54,872 bases of DNA, taken from contig NZ_LSJA01000008.1 in NCBI RefSeq assembly GCF_001556515.1, forward strand, positions 1 to 54,872. The letters are read 5' to 3'. Shown here one piece after another: positions 38,160 to 47,312 of this stretch (position 1 is the first letter of the stretch; each line of letters opens with the position of its first letter). The position numbers and the translations under genes were made by a program. The notes under the pieces are model-generated. The model saw nothing but the letters and a program-made list of their open reading frames with translations, had not been told where the DNA came from and did not search any database. This DNA comes from Caulobacter sp. CCH9-E1. GTDB taxonomy: Bacteria > Pseudomonadota > Alphaproteobacteria > Caulobacterales > Caulobacteraceae.

Positions 38160-39164
38160 ATGATCTCCACCCGTACGCCGTTGCGCGTGACCCTCGGAGG
38201 CGGGGGCACGGATCTGGAGAGCTATTACCGGCGCGATGGCGGATTCATCTTCGCCATGGCGCTGGACAAGTACATCCATATCAGCGCGCACCGCCCGGCC
38301 TTCCATGACCATGTGGCCCTGATGGGGCCCGATCCCGAGAACGTCGCCCGCACCGAAGACCTCAAGCACGAACTGGTCCGGGCCGCGCTTCTGCGTCATG
38401 GGATCGAGACCGGTTTCGAGGCGGCCTCGATCGGCGACATCGTCGGCGGCACGGGCCTGGGCTCTTCCAGCTGCTTCCTGGTCGGCTTCTTGCGCGCCCT
38501 GCACGCGCTGAAGGGCCATGCGCCCGATCGTCAGGCGCTGGCCGAAGAGGCTTGTGACCTGGAGATCAATGTCCTGGCCAAGGGCATCGGCAAGCAGGAC
38601 CAGTACATGGCCGCGTTCGGCGGCCTGACGACGCTGGACATCGCGCCGAACGGCGAGGTTCGGGTCGGCTCGGTCGCGTTGGATCCCGAGGTCGAGGCGG
38701 CGTTCATCGCCCACACCCACATCTACTACACGGGCTTGCGACGCGACGCGGCGGTGATCCTGGACGACCAGAACAGCGCCATGCTCAGCGACGGCGAGCG
38801 CCAGCGCCAGGCCGCCCAAAGCCTGGGCGCGATCAAGGACCTGGGCTACCGCATCCGCGACGCCTGGGTCGCCGGCGATCTCGACGGCTGGGGCCGCATG
38901 CTGCACGAGCATTGGGTCAGCAAGAAGCAGCTGTCGTCGAAGATCAGCTGGCCGCATATCGACCAGCTGTATGACCACGTTCGCGCCAATCTGGGCGTCA
39001 CGGGCGGCAAGGTCATCGGCGCCGGCGGCGGCGGCTTCCTGATGCTGTTCACGCCGAACGACGGGCAGGCGCTGGAAGACTATATGGCGTCTCAGAACAT
39101 GCCGCGCCTGCGCTATGGCGTCGATCGCGGCGGGACGCAGGTTCTGCTGAGCCAGGTCGCATGA
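38160..39164 (+). CDS. hddA: HddA-like D-glycero-D-manno-heptose 7-phosphate kinase (copy 1)
   Basis: This 334-residue GHMP kinase has the substrate motif TPLRVTLGGGGTDLESYY, the ATP loop GGTGLGSSSCFLVG and the C-terminal GAGGGGFLMLF motif. It belongs to the heptose-kinase branch that phosphorylates the anomeric C1 position, giving the 1,7-bisphosphate. The ATG lies three bases after the isomerase stop. The stop overlaps the second kinase (ATGA). Anomer specificity cannot be read from sequence. Confidence 0.88.
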   Translation: MISTRTPLRVTLGGGGTDLESYYRRDGGFIFAMALDKYIHISAHRPAFHDHVALMGPDPENVARTEDLKHELVRAALLRHGIETGFEAASIGDIVGGTGLGSSSCFLVGFLRALHALKGHAPDRQALAEEACDLEINVLAKGIGKQDQYMAAFGGLTTLDIAPNGEVRVGSVALDPEVEAAFIAHTHIYYTGLRRDAAVILDDQNSAMLSDGERQRQAAQSLGAIKDLGYRIRDAWVAGDLDGWGRMLHEHWVSKKQLSSKISWPHIDQLYDHVRANLGVTGGKVIGAGGGGFLMLFTPNDGQALEDYMASQNMPRLRYGVDRGGTQVLLSQVA

Positions 39165-40252
39165 ACGCCTGGCGCGCGGAGGCCCTCGGCGGGGTTCGCC
39201 AAGTTCGAGCGACCAGCGGGTTCGACGTTCGCGCCCGCGCGCCGTTGCGCCTGGGTCTGGCCGGCGGCGGCACCGACCTTTCCCCCTATTGTGACCAGTT
39301 CGGCGGGGCGGTCCTGAATGTCACGATCGACCGCTTCGCCTTCGCGCATGTCGCGCCCAGCAGGGACGGAGCGGTCTCATTCCGCGCCAACGACCTCGGC
39401 GTTCAGGAGCGGCATGAACTGGGGGCGCGTCCGCGGATCGACGAAGGGCTGAGCCTGCATCGCGCGGTCTACGAGCATATGGTCGAGACCTACCTGGACG
39501 GCGATGCGCCAGCGCTCAGCGTTTCGACGAATATCGACGCGCCGGCTGGGTCCGGTCTAGGCTCGTCCTCGGCGCTGGTCGTCGCGCTGGTGGAGGCGTT
39601 TCGCCTCGCGCTGGACCTGCCGCTGGGCCCCGCCGACGTCGCCCGGCTGGCGTTCCTGATCGAGCGCCGCAAGCTCGGCTTGGCCGGCGGGCGCCAAGAT
39701 CAGTACGCGGCGGCCTTTGGCGGCGTAAACTTCATCGAGTTCTTGCCCGAGGACAAGGTGCTGGTCAGCCCCCTGCGGGTGCCGCGCGCCTATCTCAATG
39801 AGTTCGAGTCCTCGCTGGTCATTTGCTTCACCGGCCAGTCTCGACACTCCGAGACGATCATCAAGGAGCAGATCGACGGGCTCGTCGGCATGAACGCCGA
39901 GACCCTCGAGAGCATGCACCAGCTCAAGGCCGACGCGGCCTTGATGCGCGAGGCCCTGCTGCGCGGCGACATGCGCGACATGGCCGCCATCCTGATGCAG
40001 TCCTGGATAGCCAAGAAACGCACCGCCAGCGGCGTGGCGACGGACACCGTCGATCGCCTGTTCGATCTCGCGATCAGCGAGGGCGCTTGGGGCGGCAAGG
40101 TCTCCGGCGCCGGCGGCGGCGGCTTCCTGATGTTCTTCACCGATCCCGAGAACCGTCACCACCTGATCACCACGCTGAACGCGGCGGGCGGCCAGGCAAG
40201 CTCGGTCAAGGTCACGTTCGATGGGGCGGAAGCCTGGAGCGTGCCTCGGTGA
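39161..40252 (+). CDS. HddA-like GHMP kinase (copy 2)
   Basis: This 363-residue second GHMP kinase, with APLRLGLAGGGTDLSPYC, PAGSGLGSSSALVVAL and GAGGGGFLMFF, is clearly related to copy 1 but diverged outside the motifs and longer at the N terminus. It retains all three GHMP motifs, so it is probably active. It may phosphorylate a different heptose or anomer, or work on a second sugar. It overlaps both neighbours by three to four bases. Confidence 0.85.
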   Translation: MNAWRAEALGGVRQVRATSGFDVRARAPLRLGLAGGGTDLSPYCDQFGGAVLNVTIDRFAFAHVAPSRDGAVSFRANDLGVQERHELGARPRIDEGLSLHRAVYEHMVETYLDGDAPALSVSTNIDAPAGSGLGSSSALVVALVEAFRLALDLPLGPADVARLAFLIERRKLGLAGGRQDQYAAAFGGVNFIEFLPEDKVLVSPLRVPRAYLNEFESSLVICFTGQSRHSETIIKEQIDGLVGMNAETLESMHQLKADAALMREALLRGDMRDMAAILMQSWIAKKRTASGVATDTVDRLFDLAISEGAWGGKVSGAGGGGFLMFFTDPENRHHLITTLNAAGGQASSVKVTFDGAEAWSVPR

Positions 40253-40944
40253 GGGTTCGCCAGTGCGTGATCCTCGTCGGCGGGCTGGGCACGCGTCTCG
40301 GCGACATCGCTCGCGACACGCCCAAGCCCATGCTTCCGGTGGCTGGACGGCCTTTCCTTGAGCATTTGCTGGCCAAGGCGGCGCGCAGCGGCTTCGACCG
40401 CGCGCTCTTGCTGGCCGGACACCGGGCCGAGGTGATCACCGGGCATATTGAGGCGGAGGGGCTAATCGATCGCCTTGGCATGGAGATCGCGGTGTCGGTC
40501 GAGCCTCAGCCCTTGGGAACCGGCGGCGCGCTGAGCCACGCCCGGGATCGGCTGGACGACGCCTTCCTGCTGCTGAATGGCGACACCTGGTTCGACTTCG
40601 ACTGGCGCGCCTTCGCCGACCGTGGCGACTACGCTGGCCTGATGGCGCTGCGCCAGGTTGAGCCGGCTGACCGCTACGAGACCGTGGTCTTGGACGGCGA
40701 CCGTATCGACGAGATCCGGCCCCGCGACGCCAGTCTGAGCAAAGGCCTGATCAATGGCGGCGTCTGCCGCCTCACCAGGATGGCCGTGCCGAAGACCAAT
40801 CGGGCCTTCTCCCTTGAGGCGGAATTGCTGCCCGCGCTTTGCAAGGCGCAAGACCTGGGCGGCCGGGTCTTCGATGGCGCGTTCGTCGATATCGGCGTGC
40901 CCGCCAGCCTCGCCGCCGCCGAACAGATCCTGGCGTCTCGCTAG
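40249..40944 (+). CDS. hddC: HddC-like sugar-1-phosphate nucleotidyltransferase
   Basis: This 231-residue nucleotidyltransferase has the signature ILVGGLGTRLG with the downstream lysine in DTPKPMLPV, LLNGDTWFDFD for the metal site and FVDIGVPASL near the end. It would couple heptose 1-phosphate to a nucleotide; GDP is expected by analogy with HddC. The start GTG 40249 overlaps the kinase stop (GTGA). It ends the biosynthetic operon. The gap of 120 bases to the next gene holds nothing recognised. Confidence 0.88.
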   Translation: MRVRQCVILVGGLGTRLGDIARDTPKPMLPVAGRPFLEHLLAKAARSGFDRALLLAGHRAEVITGHIEAEGLIDRLGMEIAVSVEPQPLGTGGALSHARDRLDDAFLLLNGDTWFDFDWRAFADRGDYAGLMALRQVEPADRYETVVLDGDRIDEIRPRDASLSKGLINGGVCRLTRMAVPKTNRAFSLEAELLPALCKAQDLGGRVFDGAFVDIGVPASLAAAEQILASR

Positions 40945-41064
40945 CTTCATCGCCGGCGCGGGCGTCCGGGCGACTCAAATCATGGCCAAGATTGACTAAC
41001 CGCAACGTCGGGCGCGTTCCCCGGCCGTAAAGCCGACGCACCATCCTGACGTTCGAGATGACTC

Positions 41065-41832
41065 ATGTCGATCAAGCCCATTGACCTAAGCCGTGTGCGT
41101 GACCTGCCGCTGCTGGCCAACGCCAGCGAGGAGTCCCTCTCCCTGATCGGGCAGGGCGGCTTCCTGCAATGGACGCCGAAGGGCGCTGAGCTGGTCGCCG
41201 AGGGGGAGGTCAACGATTTCCTCTACATCCTGCTCGACGGCTCCGTGGAGCTGGAGGGCACGTGGGGCGACCGCGATTCGACCCTCGCCGTGCTGCGACC
41301 GCTATCCAGCTTCGTTCTGGCCTCGGTGGTTCTTGAGGCGCCGGCGCTGATGACGGCGCGCACGCTCGCCCGCAGCCAGTTGCTGATGATTCCCGGCGAG
41401 CTCTTTCGGCGCGTGATCCGTGAGGATCAGGGCGTCTCCATGGCGGTTATCGAGGAGCTGTCGGGCTGCTACAGCGGCCTGGTCCGCACGATCAAGAGCC
41501 ACAAGTTGCGCGCGCCGCTCGTCCGGCTGGCCAATTACCTGCTCGTGCAGCAGCGCCGCCAGGGCGGCGGCAGCGTGCTGCGTTTGCCGTTGCAGAAGAG
41601 AATGCTGGCGTCGCTGCTGGGCATGACGCCCGAGAACCTCTCGCGGTCGTTCGCCGCCCTGGCGGAGCATGGCGTCAAGGTCGATGGACCGCTGGTCACG
41701 ATCACCCGTCCCGCGGTCCTGGCGCGCTTGGCCAAGCCTGATCCGCTGATTGACAACCCTTTGCCGGTCGCTGGCGCCCTGATGGGCCAGGCCGGACGCG
41801 AACGCGCCGCCCACGTCGAGGGCCATGCCTGA
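41065..41832 (+). CDS. Crp/Fnr-family regulator, Dnr-like
   Basis: This 255-residue regulator has a cNMP-binding-type domain (about 15-130), a dimer helix, and a C-terminal HTH with KRMLASLLGMTPENLSRSF. The HTH resembles Dnr-type regulators more than Crp. No N-terminal cysteine cluster is present, so direct oxygen sensing by an Fe-S centre is unlikely; no effector can be assigned. Its stop overlaps the start of the QueD-like gene (TGATG), so the two are translationally coupled. Confidence 0.88.
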   Translation: MSIKPIDLSRVRDLPLLANASEESLSLIGQGGFLQWTPKGAELVAEGEVNDFLYILLDGSVELEGTWGDRDSTLAVLRPLSSFVLASVVLEAPALMTARTLARSQLLMIPGELFRRVIREDQGVSMAVIEELSGCYSGLVRTIKSHKLRAPLVRLANYLLVQQRRQGGGSVLRLPLQKRMLASLLGMTPENLSRSFAALAEHGVKVDGPLVTITRPAVLARLAKPDPLIDNPLPVAGALMGQAGRERAAHVEGHA

Positions 41833-42341
41833 TGGCCTACAGGTCGGTGAAGACCTACGGGGCTGAGCGCGGCCTGTCGTGCGCCTACCGCCAATGGGCG
41901 GCCGAGAGCCATTGCCAGCTGCTGCACGGCTATTCGCTGGGCTTCGTTTTCGACTTCGCGGCTGAGCAGCTGGACGCGCGCGGCTGGGTGGTGGACTTCG
42001 GCAAGGCTGGCTTTGGTCCGATCCGCGAGTGGCTTCACCACATGTTCGACCACACCTTGCTGGTGGCGGCCGACGATCCGTCGCGGCTGGAGTTCGAGCG
42101 GCTCCAGCGCTTGGGGCTGGCGCAGGTCAGGATCGTGCCGGGCGTCAGCGCAGAGGCCTTGGCCGCGCACGTATTCGAGCACGCGCAAGGGCTGGTGAAC
42201 GCGGCGACCAAGGGGCGCTGCTGGGTGGCTTCGGTCGAGTGCCGTGAGCACGGCGCCAACGCCGCCGTGTTCGAGAACCCGCAGGGGGTCTTGAAACAGG
42301 TCAGCGCCGAGGCCTTGAGCCTGGCGCTCAAGGGTCTTTAG
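41832..42341 (+). CDS. QueD/6-pyruvoyl-tetrahydropterin synthase-like protein with altered zinc site
   Basis: This 169-residue protein is recognisable from the CQLLHGYS segment (C28 matches the catalytic cysteine), GWVVDFGKAGF, the MFDHTLL pair and the C-terminal VASVECREHG strand. QueD binds zinc with the histidine of FxAAH and both histidines of HGH. Here these read LSCAY (Y19) and HGY (H32, Y34), so two of three ligands are gone. It therefore probably has a changed reaction or is a binding protein. Coupling to a Crp-type regulator is unusual for queuosine synthesis. Confidence 0.75.
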   Translation: MAYRSVKTYGAERGLSCAYRQWAAESHCQLLHGYSLGFVFDFAAEQLDARGWVVDFGKAGFGPIREWLHHMFDHTLLVAADDPSRLEFERLQRLGLAQVRIVPGVSAEALAAHVFEHAQGLVNAATKGRCWVASVECREHGANAAVFENPQGVLKQVSAEALSLALKGL

Positions 42342-42488
42342 AGCCGGTTGAGCGATGTAGCGGCGGTTGCATCGTCGAGCTCTCAAAATGTGACTTGACC
42401 ATCCATAATATGAAACTAACGCTTGGACTCTGGGACCGGCGATCCGCGGGGCGTAACCGTGCGGGCGGCGAAGGTCTGGGAGGACATC

Positions 42489-45221
42489 TTGCAGCAAGCC
42501 CACGCCACGGCTCTGTCACGCCGCGATCTTCTGGTTCTCTCCGCGGCCGCAGCCGCATTCGGCTTCGGGTCGACCGCCCTTGCGGACGCCTCGCCCTCGA
42601 CGCCGGTCACGGAGCTCCGCTGGCTCGACGAGGAGCCGCCCAAGGTTCTGGATGGCGCCGCCTTCGGCGTTCCCTGGCCTCGAGGCGCGCTTAAACCCTC
42701 TCAAGCGTTCAGGGTCGCCGGCAAGACGGGCGAGGATGTCGCAGTCCAGTCATGGCCGATCGCCTATTGGCCGGATGGCTCGGTGAAGTGGTCCGCCCAC
42801 GCGGTCGGAGGCGGGGAGGGGCGCGAGGGGCTGTCGATTGTCCCCGGAAAGCCCAAGGCGCCGGCTTCGCCCGTGACCGTGACCCAGACCGCCGCGCTGA
42901 TCACCGTGACTTCCGGCGATCTGGTCTGGCGTCTCCCGACGTCTGGTCCCGACCTCGTATCGGAGGCGGTGCGCGCCGGACGGGTCACGCTGAAGAGCTT
43001 GCGACTGGTCGCCATCGCTCAGGATCAGCCGGCCCTGGAGCCCGAAGGCGTTGTTCATTCCGCGCGGTACGAGTCGCGATTCTCGACGGTCACCGTCGAG
43101 CAGTCAGGGCCTGTCCGGGCTGTCGTGCGCTTTGATGGCGTCCACCGCGGCGGGGACCGCGAGTGGCTGCCCGTCACCGTGCGCCTCTACTTCCACGCCG
43201 GCTCCGAGGCCGTGCGCATCGTCCATAGCTTCGTCCTCGACGCAGACCCGGCCAAGGACTTCATCCGAGGGCTGGGGGTCACGGCGCGCGTGCCGATGAG
43301 CGACGAGAGCCACAACCGACACGTCCGCTTGTCGGGCGAGGACGTCGGCGTGTTCGGCGAGGCCGTACGAACCCTGACGGGTCTTCGCTCGCGTGGCGAT
43401 CCGGGGCCGGCCGCCCGTGGGGACCAGATCGCCGGCCGCGCGGTGCGCACCGACACCCTGCCGCCCAAGCTGCGCGACGGCCTCAAATGGATTCCGGAGT
43501 GGGGCGACTTCTCGCTGTCGCAGCTGACGCCCGACGGCTTCACGCTGCGCAAGCGGACCAGCGCCGGCCATGCCTGGATCGACTCCAATGCGGGTCGGAG
43601 GACAAGGGGGCTGGCCTATGTCGGGGGCGTCTCCGGCGGCGTCGCCCTCGGGCTGAAGGATTTCTGGCAGCGCGCGCCGACCGGGCTCGACATCCGCAGC
43701 GCCCACACCGACCTCGCCGAACTGACCGCCTGGATGTGGTCGCCCGAGGCGCCGGCCATGGATGTGCGGCCCTATCGAAGCGCCAACGGCATGGACACTC
43801 ACGCCGAGGAGCTTGAGGGCCTGGACATCACCTATGAGGACTACGAGGCCGGCTGGGACGACGCGCGCGGGATCGCGCGGACCTCCGAGCTGACCCTGTG
43901 GGTCCTGGGCGCGACGCCGTCGCACGAGGTGTTCTCGGATATGGCCGGCCGGGTCGCTGATCCGCCGCGATTGACCGTGTCGCCCCAGCGGCTGAAGGCG
44001 GCGGGCGTGTTCGGAGACTGGAGCGTCGTCGACGTCTCGACGCCGACCCGCAAGCGGATCGAGGACCGGCTCACCTACCTGATCGACTACTACATGAAGG
44101 AGACGGAGCAGCGGCGCTGGTACGGCTTCTGGTCCTATGGCGACGTGATGCACACCTACGACCCGGACCGCCACATGTGGCGCTACGACGTCGGCGGCTA
44201 CGCCTGGGACAATTCTGAACTCTCGACCGACCTTTGGGTCTGGTACAGCTACCTGCGCACCGGCCGGGCGGACGTCTTCAAGTTCGCCGAGGCGATGACC
44301 CGCCACACGGGCGAGGTCGACGTCTATCACCTGGGCCGATTCAAGGGTTTTGGCACGCGGCACGGCGTGCAGCACTGGTCCGACTCGTCCAAGCAGCCGC
44401 GCGTTTCGAACGTCGCCTACCGCCGCATCTACTATTACCTGACGGCCGACGAACGGGTCGGGGACCTGATGCGCGAGCTGGTCACCTCCGACTCGGCGCT
44501 GGAGGCTGTCGACATCTCCCGCAAGCTGCCGCCGTCGCCAGGGCGAGAGCGGCCCAAGGGCGTCGTGGCTTCCGGCTTCGGTACGTCGTGGGGCGCGTTC
44601 CTGGGGGCCTGGCTCACGGAATGGGAACGCACGCGCGATCCGCGCTGGCGGGACCGGATCCTCAACGGCATGAACACGATCGCGGCGATGAAGCGGCGCT
44701 GGTTCGCGGGCGAGGCGCCGTACGACCTCAAGACCGGCAAGTTTTTGGGCGACGGCGACTACGTAAGCGTCTCGCACCTGAACGCGGTGTTCGGGGTGGT
44801 CGAGATGACCTCCGAGCTGCTCGACCTGCTGGACGTCCCCGCCTATCGCAAGGCGTGGCTGGAATACTGCCGCTACTACAATGCGCCGCCCGCCGAGTTG
44901 AAGGCGCTGCTGGGACAGGTCCCGGGCGGGCGCAGCCTGACCGACGCCCATTCGCGCCTCACCGCCTACGCCGCCAAGCACGAGAACGATCACGCGCTGG
45001 CGCTGCGGGCCTGGTCGGAATTCCTTGGCAAGGCGGGACGGGAAGGGGGCGACCTGATGTCGAGCCAAAGCCGTCGCGTCGACGGGACGGCGGTGCTGCG
45101 TCCGATCGACGAGGATCCGGTCCTGTCGACGAACGGAGTCGCGCAATGGGGGCTGGCGGCCATCCAGAACCTGGCCCTTATCGGCGACAGTCTGGACGAA
45201 GCGGCGGCCGCGAACCGCTGA
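42489..45221 (+). CDS. Tat-exported exo-rhamnogalacturonan lyase-like protein (PL26 type)
   Basis: This 910-residue protein has an N-terminal RIFT-barrel domain with FGVPWPRGALKPSQAF and QSWPIAYWPDGSVKW, the signature of the PcRGLX/YetA group (PL26). A long alpha/alpha toroid-like part follows (WRYDVGGYAWDN and similar). I chose TTG 42489, preceded by GGGAGG five bases away, because it leaves a classic Tat signal with SRRDLL at residues 10-15. In-frame GTG 42459 and TTG 42423 have poor ribosome sites. PL26 cleaves the rhamnose-galacturonate backbone of pectin. Its place beside polysaccharide genes also allows a role in processing the cell's own polymer. Confidence 0.78.
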   Translation: MQQAHATALSRRDLLVLSAAAAAFGFGSTALADASPSTPVTELRWLDEEPPKVLDGAAFGVPWPRGALKPSQAFRVAGKTGEDVAVQSWPIAYWPDGSVKWSAHAVGGGEGREGLSIVPGKPKAPASPVTVTQTAALITVTSGDLVWRLPTSGPDLVSEAVRAGRVTLKSLRLVAIAQDQPALEPEGVVHSARYESRFSTVTVEQSGPVRAVVRFDGVHRGGDREWLPVTVRLYFHAGSEAVRIVHSFVLDADPAKDFIRGLGVTARVPMSDESHNRHVRLSGEDVGVFGEAVRTLTGLRSRGDPGPAARGDQIAGRAVRTDTLPPKLRDGLKWIPEWGDFSLSQLTPDGFTLRKRTSAGHAWIDSNAGRRTRGLAYVGGVSGGVALGLKDFWQRAPTGLDIRSAHTDLAELTAWMWSPEAPAMDVRPYRSANGMDTHAEELEGLDITYEDYEAGWDDARGIARTSELTLWVLGATPSHEVFSDMAGRVADPPRLTVSPQRLKAAGVFGDWSVVDVSTPTRKRIEDRLTYLIDYYMKETEQRRWYGFWSYGDVMHTYDPDRHMWRYDVGGYAWDNSELSTDLWVWYSYLRTGRADVFKFAEAMTRHTGEVDVYHLGRFKGFGTRHGVQHWSDSSKQPRVSNVAYRRIYYYLTADERVGDLMRELVTSDSALEAVDISRKLPPSPGRERPKGVVASGFGTSWGAFLGAWLTEWERTRDPRWRDRILNGMNTIAAMKRRWFAGEAPYDLKTGKFLGDGDYVSVSHLNAVFGVVEMTSELLDLLDVPAYRKAWLEYCRYYNAPPAELKALLGQVPGGRSLTDAHSRLTAYAAKHENDHALALRAWSEFLGKAGREGGDLMSSQSRRVDGTAVLRPIDEDPVLSTNGVAQWGLAAIQNLALIGDSLDEAAAANR

Positions 45222-45226
45222 AGACA

Positions 45227-45249
45227 CGCCGCGCCCATCGGGCGCGGCG
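45227..45249. terminator. Hairpin between convergent genes
   Basis: A perfect 10-pair stem, CGCCGCGCCC with GGGCGCGGCG and a three-base loop, lies between the PL26-like gene and the small minus-strand gene. No T-run follows on either strand, so termination may be weak or Rho-assisted. Confidence 0.6.
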
Positions 45250-45266
45250 GAACGTCGCGGCCAGGC

Positions 45267-45536
45267 TTAGAGCGCGGCTTCGACCGTCAGAATCGCGCGC
45301 GCTTCACGCCGAGGTTGTCGGCCAGCAAGGAACAGCGACGCCACGAATGCGATCGAGAGCGCGACCGCCACGTAGCAGGCGGGGCAGTGGCCCGCGAACA
45401 CGAAGGCGTCGCCGCGCGCGCTGCAAATGGGGCCGGCGAGCATGCGCGGCAGCGATTGCTGCAAGGCGATCGCCCAGGCGACAAGGGCCGCCACGCCGGT
45501 GGCCGAAGGGAGATGACGAGAGAACTCTTTGAGCAT
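45267..45536 (-). CDS. Small membrane protein with CPAC motif, divergent from ccoN
   Basis: This 89-residue protein has two predicted membrane helices (about 12-30 and 52-70) joined by a loop with GPIC and GHCPACY, giving three cysteines in a short span. I recognise no family. ATG 45536 has GGAG six bases upstream. It diverges from the cbb3 oxidase operon and shares its 122-base promoter region, with a FixK box near the middle, so it may be expressed at low oxygen. A metal- or heme-related role at the oxidase is a reasonable guess only. Confidence 0.7.
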   Translation of the reverse strand: MLKEFSRHLPSATGVAALVAWAIALQQSLPRMLAGPICSARGDAFVFAGHCPACYVAVALSIAFVASLFLAGRQPRREARAILTVEAAL

Positions 45537-45586
45537 GGCGGACTCCGAATTGGCCCACAGGGTCCAACAGGTTCGCGGACTTGGCT

Positions 45587-45600
45587 TTGAGACAGATCAA
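45587..45600. promoter_or_regulatory. FixK/Fnr box before ccoN
   Basis: TTGAG-ACAG-ATCAA matches the TTGAT-N4-ATCAA consensus at nine of ten positions. It lies 58 bases before the ccoN ATG and 50 bases before the divergent small gene. FixK-type regulators activate ccoNOQP in many alphaproteobacteria; which gene of the pair it serves here is not shown. Confidence 0.82.
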
Positions 45601-45658
45601 AGCACGGGGTGAGCCGGTGTGACACCCCTGGGCTCCAGGTTCGACTCATGGAGTCCGC

Positions 45659-47305
45659 ATGTCCGCCCCATCTAACACCAGTGCTGGTCCGCCCGCGGGC
45701 TCCAGCCTCCTTCTAATCATCTCTGTTATTGGCGCCTTTTTGGCGATTTTGGGGGCGGGTCTAACCCATGACCCCATTTTCCGCCTTCAGGCCGGAACCC
45801 TCGCCCTGGCCGGCGTGATCGCCGCCTTCGTCCTGAACGGCGGTCTCGCCGGCGGGACGCTGCGCGATCACCCTGATCAGTACTCCGACAACGTCGTGAA
45901 GGCTGGCGTCATCGCCACCATGTTCTGGGCGGCGGCGGGCTTGCTGGTGGGGGTGCTCATCGCCGCCCAGCTGTCGTGGCCGCGCATCTTCTATTTCCCC
46001 GAGCTGGGTTTCCTGAACTTCGGGCGTCTGCGGCCGCTGCACACCTCGGCGGTGATCTTTGCGTTCGGCGGCAACGCCCTGATCGCAACGTCCTTCTGGG
46101 TTGTCCAGCGCACCTGCAAGGCTCGGTTGGCCGGCGGGATCGCGCCCTGGTTCGTCTTCTGGGGCTACCAGCTCTTCATCGTGATGGCCGCGACCGGCTA
46201 CCTGATGGGCGCGACCCAGAGCAAGGAATACGCCGAGCCCGAATGGTACACCGACCTGTGGCTGACGATCGTCTGGGTGGCCTATCTGCTGGTCTTCCTG
46301 GGCACGATCTGGAAGCGCAAGGAGCCGCATATCTATGTGGCCAACTGGTTCTATCTGGCCTTCATCGTCACCATCGCGCTGCTGCACCTGGTCAACAACG
46401 CCGCCGTTCCGGTCGGTCTGCTGAACCACAAGTCCTACGGCGTGATGTCCGGCGTCCAGGACGCCCTGACCCAGTGGTGGTACGGCCACAACGCGGTGGG
46501 CTTCTTCCTGACCGCCGGCTTCCTGGCCATGATGTACTACTTCGTGCCCAAGCGCGTTGAGCGCCCGGTCTACAGCTACCGTCTGTCGATCGTGCACTTC
46601 TGGGCCCTGATCTTCATCTACATCTGGGCCGGCCCGCACCACCTGCACTACACGGCCCTGCCGCAGTGGGCCCAGACCCTGGGCATGACCTTCTCGATCA
46701 TGCTGTGGATGCCCTCCTGGGGCGGCATGATCAACGGCCTGATGACCCTGTCGGGCGCGTGGGACAAGCTGCGCACCGACCCCGTCGTCCGCATGATGGT
46801 CGTCTCGATCGCCTTCTACGGCATGTCGACCTTCGAAGGTCCGGTGATGTCGATCCGCGCCGTCAACGCGCTGAGCCACTACACCGACTGGACCATCGGC
46901 CACGTCCACTCGGGCGCTCTGGGTTGGGTCGGCTTCATCAGCTTCGGCGCGGTCTACTGCCTGGTGCCGTGGCTGTGGAAGAAGCCGGGCCTGTACTCGA
47001 ACAAGATGGTCGAGTGGCACTTCTGGATCGCGACCACCGGGATCCTGCTCTACATCGCCGCGATGTGGGTGTCGGGCATCATGGAAGGCCTGATGTGGCG
47101 GGAATACACCCCCCAAGGCTTCCTGGCCTACAGCTTCATCGAGACCGTCTCGGCCAAGCACATCGAGAACGTCATCCGCACCGTTGGCGGCCTGATGTAC
47201 CTCGCCGGCGCCCTGATCATGATCGTCAACCTCTGGAAGACGGTTCAGATGCCCTCCGCCGAGAAGGCCGACGCTTCGGCCGCTCCCGTCACCGCGATCG
47301 CCTGA
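45659..47305 (+). CDS. ccoN: cbb3-type cytochrome c oxidase subunit I
   Basis: This is the catalytic subunit of the high-affinity cbb3 terminal oxidase, in the inner membrane. The 548 residues span about 12 to 14 helices. Heme and copper ligands appear in [29 protein letters not shown] and HVHSGALGW; the histidine-tyrosine cross-link residue of this class is probably in MMYYFVPK. Length is typical. It opens the operon behind a FixK box and is followed after seven bases by ccoO. Confidence 0.98.
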   Translation: MSAPSNTSAGPPAGSSLLLIISVIGAFLAILGAGLTHDPIFRLQAGTLALAGVIAAFVLNGGLAGGTLRDHPDQYSDNVVKAGVIATMFWAAAGLLVGVLIAAQLSWPRIFYFPELGFLNFGRLRPLHTSAVIFAFGGNALIATSFWVVQRTCKARLAGGIAPWFVFWGYQLFIVMAATGYLMGATQSKEYAEPEWYTDLWLTIVWVAYLLVFLGTIWKRKEPHIYVANWFYLAFIVTIALLHLVNNAAVPVGLLNHKSYGVMSGVQDALTQWWYGHNAVGFFLTAGFLAMMYYFVPKRVERPVYSYRLSIVHFWALIFIYIWAGPHHLHYTALPQWAQTLGMTFSIMLWMPSWGGMINGLMTLSGAWDKLRTDPVVRMMVVSIAFYGMSTFEGPVMSIRAVNALSHYTDWTIGHVHSGALGWVGFISFGAVYCLVPWLWKKPGLYSNKMVEWHFWIATTGILLYIAAMWVSGIMEGLMWREYTPQGFLAYSFIETVSAKHIENVIRTVGGLMYLAGALIMIVNLWKTVQMPSAEKADASAAPVTAIA

Positions 47306-47312
47306 GGTTCCG

